Shown here one piece after another: positions 14,274-18,570 of a stretch of DNA of 18,570 nucleotides (position 1 is the stretch's first letter; each line of letters starts with the position of its first letter). Where the stretch lies: assembly GCA_937868025.1 (NCBI GenBank), contig CALMLJ010000169.1, positions 1-18,570 of the forward strand. Direction: 5' to 3'. Source of the stretch: an uncultured Acidimicrobiaceae bacterium (GTDB taxonomy: Bacteria > Actinomycetota > Acidimicrobiia > Acidimicrobiales > Microtrichaceae). Position numbers and translations under genes: made by a program. Under the pieces are notes generated by a model, which did no database searches, was not told where the DNA came from, and saw only the letters and a program-made list of their open reading frames with translations.

Positions 14274-15213
14274 GGCGATCGCGCACCACGATTCCCGACG
14301 GCCGCCCGAGCCCGACGGCCGCCTCGATGACGGCACCGATGTCGTCGCTGCAGACCGACGCCGTCAGGCGACCGTCGGCCGTGAGCAGCTGCACCTCGTC
14401 ACCGAGGCTGATCCACGCGCGCTGCAGGCGCTTGCCGAGCTCGTCGACGGCGGTCGCCGGGTCGGCGCCGGGAGACGCCGGGGAGGACAGCGACAGCGTG
14501 ATCTCGTAGCGGAACCGTTCGTCGGCGAACACCTCACCGTCGTCGTCGGCGTCCTCGGGGAACTCCCAGTCGGGAAGCTCGGGGTCGTCACCGTGGATGA
14601 CCGCCACGAACGCGTCGACGAGCACGAGCAGGCCGGCACCGCCGGCGTCGACCACCCCGGCCTCGGCGAGGGGCGCCCACAGCTCGGGCGTACGCTCCAA
14701 CGCGTCGAGGCCTCGGTCGGCCACCTCGATGACGAGCTCGGGAAGCGCCATGCCGTCGTCGGCCCCACGCAGCGCCACCGCCGCCAACACCTCGGCCACC
14801 GACGGCAGGGCCCCGGGGCGGACGTCGGCCGTGGCCTCGGCAATGGCGTCGGAGCCGGCCTCGAACGCCATCGCCCACCGCACCGGGTCGAGCGCATCGG
14901 CGTTGCGGCAGAGCTCGGCGAACCCGCCGAGGAACGCCGCCAGCATGCGACCCGACCGGCCGACCCCGGCGCTCGCTGCGACCGACTGCAGGTCGGTGGC
15001 GAGTTGGGTGAGCGTGACGCCGGGGGTGAGGCCGGCGACCACGGCGCCGAGCGTGGCGGCGAGATGCGTGCCGGTGTCACCGCCGTCGATGCCCTCCAGC
15101 TGGTCGAGGCGGTCGAGGCGATCGAGCGCCGGGGCGTGGGCGAGCATCGACTCCTGCGCCGCGACCAGCACGTCGACCACGTCGTCGGCCCGCAATTGGG
15201 TCAGTGGATCCAT
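14266..15213 (-). CDS. DhaL-domain (FakA/DAK2-like) protein, short and divergent
   Basis: A 315-residue protein in the slot upstream of recG that normally holds a DAK2/FakA-like kinase. Residues 1-210 look like the DhaL ATP-binding domain: GGDTGTH (44-50), [13 protein letters not shown] (85-97) and [14 protein letters not shown] (187-200). Residues 235-312 resemble the FakA middle domain. The usual C-terminal domain of about 200 residues is absent. Key motifs differ: the Mg2+-binding DGDTG reads GGDTG (a shifted Asp is present at 43), the GNSG Asn is Arg86, and the middle-domain Cys and His ligands (in YCT and HVH contexts) appear as YEI (236-238) and SVC (286-288). FakA phosphorylates fatty acids bound to FakB; no fakB is in this window, and activity here is doubtful. 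The ATG has no ribosome site, but TAGCTT lies 8 bases upstream. Confidence 0.8.
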   Translation of the reverse strand: MDPLTQLRADDVVDVLVAAQESMLAHAPALDRLDRLDQLEGIDGGDTGTHLAATLGAVVAGLTPGVTLTQLATDLQSVAASAGVGRSGRMLAAFLGGFAELCRNADALDPVRWAMAFEAGSDAIAEATADVRPGALPSVAEVLAAVALRGADDGMALPELVIEVADRGLDALERTPELWAPLAEAGVVDAGGAGLLVLVDAFVAVIHGDDPELPDWEFPEDADDDGEVFADERFRYEITLSLSSPASPGADPATAVDELGKRLQRAWISLGDEVQLLTADGRLTASVCSDDIGAVIEAAVGLGRPSGIVVRDRRG

Positions 15214-15221
15214 CGGCTGGG

Positions 15222-15227
15222 AAGCTA
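15222..15227 (-). promoter_or_regulatory. -10 element (TAGCTT) for leaderless DhaL-domain gene
   Basis: TAGCTT on the minus strand is followed by eight bases and the ATG at 15213. No Shine-Dalgarno is seen. It would drive this gene and recG, divergently from rpmB. Confidence 0.45.
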
Positions 15228-15273
15228 CCCGCTCACGGTGACACCCACTGGTTGCCGACGGTGGCCGGCATGA

Positions 15274-15304
15274 TTGGGGGGCGCCCGTTGGGGGCTGCTA
15301 ACAT
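15274..15304 (+). promoter_or_regulatory. Possible rpmB promoter
   Basis: TTGGGG (15274-15279) and TAACAT (15299-15304) are separated by 19 bases, in the region between the divergent DhaL gene and rpmB. The -10 is a good TANNNT match. The spacer is long. Initiation near 15311 would leave a leader of about 80 bases before rpmB. Confidence 0.4.
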
Positions 15305-15325
15305 TGCCGGAGCGTTTGGAGAGCC

Positions 15326-15348
15326 CGCCGAGGGCCGCGCCCTCGGTG
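15326..15348 (+). promoter_or_regulatory. Hairpin in the rpmB leader
   Basis: CCGAGGG (15328-15334) pairs with CCCTCGG (15340-15346) around a five-base loop, with a G-U and a C-G pair extending the base. It lies inside the predicted leader, 45 bases before the rpmB ATG. It might affect rpmB expression; no ribosomal-protein binding motif is recognised. Confidence 0.3.
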
Positions 15349-15392
15349 CATCCAACCAGCCTCCATCCCCACGAACGATCAGGTGCCGAACC

Positions 15393-15599
15393 ATGTCCTC
15401 CGTCTGCGAGATCTGCAACAAGAAGCCGGGATTCGGCATGAGTGTCAGCCACTCCCACCGCCGCACGAAGCGTCGTTGGAACCCGAACATCCAGCGGGTC
15501 CGCGCCGTGGTCAACGGTGCGCCCAAGCGGGTCAACGTGTGCACGGGCTGCCTCAAGTCCGGCAAGGTCCAGAAGCCCGTCGCCCGCGTCCTTCCCTAG
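15393..15599 (+). CDS. rpmB: 50S ribosomal protein L28
   Basis: A 68-residue bL28. It shows the family pattern [11 protein letters not shown] (5-15), [15 protein letters not shown] (18-32), and [11 protein letters not shown] (49-59). All four zinc cysteines are present (C5, C8, C50, C53), so this is the zinc-binding form. The ATG at 15393 is set by the family N-terminus and by AGGTG at 15381-15385 with 7-base spacing. It is divergent from the DhaL-recG unit, as in many actinobacteria, and is followed after 7 bases by a small cold-shock-like gene. It is a few residues longer than many homologues at the C-terminus. Confidence 0.96.
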   Translation: MSSVCEICNKKPGFGMSVSHSHRRTKRRWNPNIQRVRAVVNGAPKRVNVCTGCLKSGKVQKPVARVLP

Positions 15600-15606
15600 G
15601 CACGTC

Positions 15607-15870
15607 ATGCAGGGCGTCATCAAGGCCTTCGATCCCGGCACCGGCGACGGTGTCATCCTCTGTGATGCCGATCTGGCCGACTACGACCTTCACCCCGACG
15701 CCCTCCTGGGGTCGGTGTTCCGTATGCTGCGCCAAGGCCAGCGCGTCACGTTCGAGCTGACCGACGACGGCCTCGCCACCCAGCTCCGGCTCGGTTCCGA
15801 GGCAGACATGGGCACTCCGGGGTTCCATGAGACCCTTCCGAGCGCCGACCCGGTGGTCGATCCGAACTGA
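15607..15870 (+). CDS. Divergent cold-shock-domain-like small protein
   Basis: An 87-residue protein. Residues 1-62 follow the cold-shock-domain pattern: MQGVIKAFDP at the start, GDGVI (14-18) where RNP1 has GFGFI, DYDLH (25-29) where RNP2 has VFVH, and GQRVTFELTDDGLATQL (44-60) for the last strands. The aromatic RNA-stacking residues of RNP1 and most of RNP2 are absent, so nucleic-acid binding, if any, would differ from CspA. A tail of about 25 residues (HETLPSADPVVDPN at the end) follows. The start ATG lies 7 bases after the rpmB stop, with only a weak AGG upstream, so translation may depend on rpmB. The pairing with L28 hints at a translation-related role, which is inference. Confidence 0.75.
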   Translation: MQGVIKAFDPGTGDGVILCDADLADYDLHPDALLGSVFRMLRQGQRVTFELTDDGLATQLRLGSEADMGTPGFHETLPSADPVVDPN

Positions 15871-15888
15871 CGGGACTTTGGTCCCTGT
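15869..15888. promoter_or_regulatory. DosR/DevR-like palindromic box
   Basis: GGGACTTTGGTCCC at 15872-15885 is a near-perfect match (13 of 14) to the core of the mycobacterial DosR consensus TTSGGGACTWWAGTCCCSAA. The outer bases match poorly. It lies just after the cold-shock-like stop and about 190 bases upstream of pckG. It can also fold as a five-pair hairpin with a TTTG loop, so a weak terminator is the alternative. Confidence 0.4.
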
Positions 15889-15938
15889 CGCCGGGCGTCC
15901 CCCGATAGGTGAGATGTACGCAGTACCGGTCAGACTGT

Positions 15939-16008
15939 TCACTCGAACGTCGTGGGAACCCCCCACATGGTCGGAGATACCTCGATTGGCCGTTGCGTCA
16001 CTCGAACG
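15939..16008 (+). repeat. Pair of 11-base direct repeats upstream of pckG
   Basis: TCACTCGAACG occurs at 15939-15949 and again at 15998-16008, with a 59-base period. Both lie in the 208-base region between the cold-shock-like gene and pckG. They may be regulator sites for pckG. The -10 of pckG itself could not be placed with confidence. Confidence 0.45.
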
Positions 16009-16034
16009 ACTTCTTTAAGCAATACGAATCCAGA

Positions 16035-16049
16035 CCTGCCGCCGGCAGG
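16035..16049 (+). promoter_or_regulatory. Palindrome in the pckG leader
   Basis: CCTGCCG and CGGCAGG flank a single C, a 15-base palindrome ending 29 bases before the pckG ATG and 20 bases before its ribosome site. It could be an operator or a short leader hairpin (six pairs, GCC loop). Confidence 0.4.
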
Positions 16050-16078
16050 AACAATTCGGTGGCGAAACCGGAGGAACC

Positions 16079-17884
16079 ATGCCAGGAACGACCCGCAATC
16101 AGGAGCTGCTCGACTGGGTCGAGCAGTGGCGCTCGATCTTCGAGCCCGACGACGTCTACTGGTGCGACGGGTCCGCCGAGGAGTACGAGCGTCTCTGCCA
16201 GGAGCTCGTGGATGCCGGTGTGTTCGAGAAGCTGAGCGACGCCAAGCGTCCCAACAGCTACCTGGCGCTCTCCGATCCCAACGACGTCGCCCGCGTCGAG
16301 GACCGCACGTTCATCGCCTCCGAGCAGGAGATCGATGCCGGCCCGACCAACCACTGGCGTGAGCCGGCCGCCCTCAAGGCCGAGATGATGGAGCAGTACC
16401 GCGGGGTGATGAAGGGCCGCACCATGTACGTGGTGCCCTTCTCGATGGGCCCGCTCGGCTCCCCCATCGCCCACATCGGTGTGCAGCTCACCGACTCCGC
16501 CTACGCCACGGTCAACATGCGCATCATGACCCGCATGGGCCAGGGCGCCCTCGACGTCTTGGGCGACGAGGGCGAGTTCGTCCCCGCTGTGCACTCGGTC
16601 GGCTACCCGCTCGTCCTCGCCGACGGCACCACCCGCCCCGACGTCGCCTGGCCCTGCAACGAGACGAAGTACATCAGCCACTTCCCCGAGACCCGTGAGA
16701 TCTGGTCGTTCGGCTCCGGCTACGGCGGCAACGCCCTCCTCGGCAAGAAGTGCTTCGCCCTCCGCATCGCGTCGACGATGGCCCGCGACGAGGGCTGGAT
16801 GGCCGAGCACATGCTCATCTTGGGGCTCACCCCGCCGAACGGCGAGAAGCGCTACGTCGCCGCCGCCTTCCCGTCCGCCTGTGGCAAGACCAACATGGCG
16901 ATGCTCATCCCCAGCCTCCCGGGCTGGAAGGTCGAGACCGTCGGCGACGACATCGCCTGGATGAAGTTCGGCCCCGACGGGCGGCTCTACGCCATCAACC
17001 CCGAAGCCGGCTTCTTCGGCGTGGCGCCCGGCACCAACGACGCCACCAACCGCAACGCCATGGCGTCGATCGAGTCGAACACCATCTTCACCAACGTCGC
17101 CAAGACCGACGACGGCGACGTGTGGTGGGAGGACATGACGCCCGAGGCGCCGGCGCACCTCATCGACTGGAAGGGCAACGACTGGACCCCCGAGTCCGGC
17201 ACCCCCGCCGCCCACCCGAACGCCCGCTTCACCGCCCCCGCGGCGCAGTGCCCCGCCATCGCCCCCGAGTGGGAGGACCCGAAGGGTGTGCCGATCTCGG
17301 CCATCCTCTTCGGCGGCCGCCGCGCCACCAACGTCCCGCTCGTGACCGAGGCCTTCGACTGGCAGCACGGCGTCTTCCTCGGCTCGATCATGAGTTCCGA
17401 GAAGACCGCTGCCGCTGCCGGCGCCATCGGCGACGTGCGCTTCGACCCGTTCGCGATGCTGCCCTTCATGGGCTACAACGTCGGCGACTACATCAAGCAC
17501 TGGCTCGAGATCGGTGAGGCCACCGACTCCTCGAACCTGCCGAAGATGTTCTGGGTCAACTGGTTCCGCAAGGACGAGAACGGCAAGTTCATGTGGCCGG
17601 GCTACGGCGAGAACAGCCGTGTGCTCAAGTGGGTCATCGAGCGTCTCGACGGCACCGCCGAGGCCGCCGAAACGCCCATCGGCAACGTGCCGACCGTCGC
17701 GTCGATCGACCGCACCGGCCTCGACATCGACGATGACAAGATGGCGAAGATCCTCGCCGTCGACAGCGATGCGTGGCGGGGCGAGGTCTCCCTCGTCGAA
17801 GGCCACTTCGACTTCATCGGCGAGCGACTCCCCCAGGAGATGCGCGACGAGCTGCAGAACCTCGAGAAGCGGCTTTCCAACTGA
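16079..17884 (+). CDS. pckG: Phosphoenolpyruvate carboxykinase (GTP)
   Basis: A 601-residue GTP-dependent PEP carboxykinase, which interconverts oxaloacetate plus GTP with phosphoenolpyruvate, CO2 and GDP. It controls gluconeogenesis and can also run in the anaplerotic direction. Visible motifs are the PEP and oxaloacetate-binding [18 protein letters not shown] (215-232), the kinase-1a P-loop FPSACGKTN (264-272) with the reactive Cys268, kinase-2 GDDIAWMKF (289-297), and the [16 protein letters not shown] region (309-328). Length is normal and the frame is intact. The ATG at 16079 is preceded by GGAGGAA (16070-16076); the spacing from GGAGG is only 4 bases, which is short. The 208-base upstream region carries a DosR-like box, direct repeats and a palindrome, pointing to regulated expression. 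Strong hairpins follow the stop. Confidence 0.98.
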   Translation: MPGTTRNQELLDWVEQWRSIFEPDDVYWCDGSAEEYERLCQELVDAGVFEKLSDAKRPNSYLALSDPNDVARVEDRTFIASEQEIDAGPTNHWREPAALKAEMMEQYRGVMKGRTMYVVPFSMGPLGSPIAHIGVQLTDSAYATVNMRIMTRMGQGALDVLGDEGEFVPAVHSVGYPLVLADGTTRPDVAWPCNETKYISHFPETREIWSFGSGYGGNALLGKKCFALRIASTMARDEGWMAEHMLILGLTPPNGEKRYVAAAFPSACGKTNMAMLIPSLPGWKVETVGDDIAWMKFGPDGRLYAINPEAGFFGVAPGTNDATNRNAMASIESNTIFTNVAKTDDGDVWWEDMTPEAPAHLIDWKGNDWTPESGTPAAHPNARFTAPAAQCPAIAPEWEDPKGVPISAILFGGRRATNVPLVTEAFDWQHGVFLGSIMSSEKTAAAAGAIGDVRFDPFAMLPFMGYNVGDYIKHWLEIGEATDSSNLPKMFWVNWFRKDENGKFMWPGYGENSRVLKWVIERLDGTAEAAETPIGNVPTVASIDRTGLDIDDDKMAKILAVDSDAWRGEVSLVEGHFDFIGERLPQEMRDELQNLEKRLSN

Positions 17885-17890
17885 GCCACT

Positions 17891-17908
17891 GACGGGTCCT
17901 TGCCCGTC
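17891..17908 (+). terminator. First hairpin after pckG
   Basis: GACGGG (17891-17896) pairs with CCCGTC (17903-17908) around a six-base loop, starting 6 bases after the pckG stop. No T-tract follows. Confidence 0.45.
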
Positions 17909-17920
17909 GATCACCCGCCA

Positions 17921-17967
17921 CTCTGGAGCGCCAGGGTGCCCGAAACGGGCACCTCAGCGCTCCAGAG
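17921..17967. terminator. Long two-part hairpin between pckG and the convergent gene
   Basis: The outer arms CTCTGGAGCGC (17921-17931) and GCGCTCCAGAG (17957-17967) match perfectly. Inside, GGTGCCCG (17935-17942) pairs with CGGGCACC (17946-17953) around an AAA loop. A 3 by 3 internal loop separates the two stems, giving 19 pairs in all. It lies between two convergent genes and probably stops transcription from both sides. Confidence 0.65.
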
Positions 17968-17994
17968 CCGCGTCAGGGCACCTGAGCGCTCCAG
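17923..17994. repeat. Three copies of a 19-base unit after pckG
   Basis: GGGCACCTCAGCGCTCCAG (17947-17965) recurs at 17976-17994 with one base changed, a 29-base period. The segment 17923-17941 is an inverted copy differing at three central bases. The inverted copy can therefore pair with either direct copy, giving two mutually exclusive hairpins. The unit could also be a dispersed genomic repeat. Confidence 0.7.
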
Positions 17995-18019
17995 TCGGGC
18001 GGGGCCCGGGTCTCAGACG

Positions 18020-18391
18020 TCAGCCCAAGACGACGGCGCGCAGGCCCAGCCCCATCAGGAACAGGCTGCCGAGGCCGTACAACAGGTACAGGTGGGCGCG
18101 CAGCTGGTTGCGGTAGGCGAAGAGGATCATCACCGAGATGAGGGTCACGAAGCCGTAGAACGTGTGGAAGTCGGGCGCCGGAACGTTCTGCACCGCCAAC
18201 AGCCACACGCCCATGCCCACCTGGACGAAGATGGCCACCTCTGCGGCGACCACGAACCACCACATCGACCGCAGGCGGAGTGGCGCCAGCCAGTAGGCGC
18301 CGGTCGACCAGAGCCCCACGAGGCCGTTGGACACGATCACCACCCACGCCCAATCGGTGTGGATGTCCCGCAGGGAGATGGTGATGATCAC
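18020..18391 (-). CDS. Four-helix membrane protein of unknown function
   Basis: A 123-residue integral membrane protein with four predicted helices at about residues 14-36, 43-66, 76-93 and 99-121. Polar features include HTDWAW near the start (11-16), FHTFYG (75-80) at the beginning of helix 3, and YRNQLRAH (93-100) between helices 3 and 4. The histidines H11, H76 and H100 could bind a cofactor, but no heme or metal family is recognised. The start is taken as GTG at 18391 because TACATT lies 6 bases upstream and a stop codon (18409-18407) closes the frame soon after; an ATT at 18400 is the only other option. There is no Shine-Dalgarno. It is convergent with pckG and divergent from the next gene. 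Confidence 0.75.
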   Translation of the reverse strand: MIITISLRDIHTDWAWVVIVSNGLVGLWSTGAYWLAPLRLRSMWWFVVAAEVAIFVQVGMGVWLLAVQNVPAPDFHTFYGFVTLISVMILFAYRNQLRAHLYLLYGLGSLFLMGLGLRAVVLG

Positions 18392-18397
18392 CGTCGC

Positions 18398-18407
18398 AAT
18401 GTACTTT
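18398..18407. promoter_or_regulatory. Bidirectional promoter core with overlapping -10 elements
   Basis: The sequence AATGTACTTT reads TACATT on the minus strand (18403-18398), 6 bases before the GTG at 18391. It reads TACTTT on the plus strand (18402-18407), 8 bases before the ATG at 18416. Both fit TANNNT and share the central TA step. Both flanking genes lack Shine-Dalgarno sequences, so both transcripts would be leaderless. Confidence 0.6.
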
Positions 18408-18415
18408 CACCACCG

Positions 18416-18570
18416 ATGCGTCACGTCCAACTCACCGTCGCCACGGCCGCGCTCGGCCCCCGGGACCTCCCGCTGCGCCACGGGACGCTGCAGGTGGTCG
18501 AGCGCGACGCCGGCCCCCTGGACTGGGAACTCGTGCTGCACACCATCGAGTTCGAACCGGTCGCGAACGC
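18416..18570 (+). CDS. Unrecognised protein, N-terminal part
   Basis: An open frame from the ATG at 18416 runs to the window end (51 codons and two bases) without a stop and with strong G/C at third positions like its neighbours. The product starts MRHVQLTVATAALGPRDLPL and continues as an alternating hydrophobic and charged sequence (LQVVERD, LDWELVLHTIEFEP) that suggests beta strands of a soluble domain. No signal peptide or membrane helix is seen. I do not recognise a family from this fragment. It shares a bidirectional promoter with the membrane protein on the other strand, so the two may be coexpressed. Confidence 0.6.
   Translation, partial: MRHVQLTVATAALGPRDLPLRHGTLQVVERDAGPLDWELVLHTIEFEPVAN

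Noticed and set aside
12180..14330. A 716-codon plus-strand open frame opposite recG
   Set aside because: RecG on the other strand has every helicase motif; the plus frame has shadow composition only.
15204..15392. A longer L28 start reaching 15204
   Set aside because: It would add 63 unrelated residues; the L28 family N-terminus and an AGGTG site both fit the ATG at 15393.
16016..16021. TAAGCA with TTGCGT (15993-15998) as a pckG promoter
   Set aside because: The spacing is good (17 bases) but the -10 lacks the final T and has only two consensus bases, so it is not called.
15998..17914. A 638-codon minus-strand open frame opposite pckG
   Set aside because: It is the antisense shadow of a complete PEP carboxykinase gene and has no recognisable domain.
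1..18570. CRISPR array, tRNA genes, insertion sequences or prophage genes
   Set aside because: No regularly spaced repeats, cloverleaf sequences, transposase motifs or phage genes were seen on either strand.

Overview
The window is GC-rich chromosomal DNA from an actinobacterium. The best guess is the class Acidimicrobiia (Ilumatobacter-like), inferred from gene order and protein style. No phage, IS element, tRNA, rRNA or CRISPR array was seen. Genes are tightly packed, and no gap between genes exceeds about 210 bases.

Layout. (1) Positions 1-123, minus strand: the N-terminus of a membrane-anchored protein, plausibly FtsY. (2) 297-3401, plus strand: a moxR / DUF58 / VWA operon matching the mycobacterial Rv1479-Rv1480-Rv1481 arrangement, followed by a small lipoprotein gene (3437-3787). 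(3) 3811-15213, minus strand: a long conserved actinobacterial housekeeping series. In transcription order it reads DhaL-domain protein, recG, rsmD, coaD, sepIVA-like, DUF177, rpmF, acpP, rnc, an Fpg-family gene, smc. (4) 15393-15870, plus strand: rpmB and a divergent cold-shock-like protein. (5) 16079-17884, plus strand: pckG (GTP-dependent PEP carboxykinase). (6) 18020-18391, minus strand: a four-helix membrane protein, diverging from an unrecognised plus-strand gene that runs off the window end.

The minus-strand series breaks into transcription units. The DhaL gene and recG overlap and end in a hairpin. rsmD to DUF177 are nearly continuous. rpmF has a possible promoter of its own. acpP-rnc-fpg overlap in sequence and end in a long hairpin over the fpg stop codon. 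smc then appears to have its own leaderless promoter. The products cover ribosome assembly, RNA processing, DNA repair, chromosome folding, septation, CoA and acyl-carrier supply.

What stands out: (a) the gene in the mutM/fpg slot keeps the Fpg fold but has lost nearly every catalytic, damage-recognition and zinc-binding residue; (b) the DhaL protein lacks the C-terminal third of FakA-type proteins and carries altered nucleotide and metal motifs; (c) seven starts have a TANNNT hexamer 6-8 bases upstream and no clear Shine-Dalgarno, a consistent leaderless signature; (d) the last two genes diverge from a symmetric promoter with overlapping -10 elements; (e) a DosR/DevR-like palindrome and other repeats lie upstream of pckG; (f) nested inverted repeats lie between smc and fpg and after pckG. 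All calls come from reading the sequence; no searches were run.
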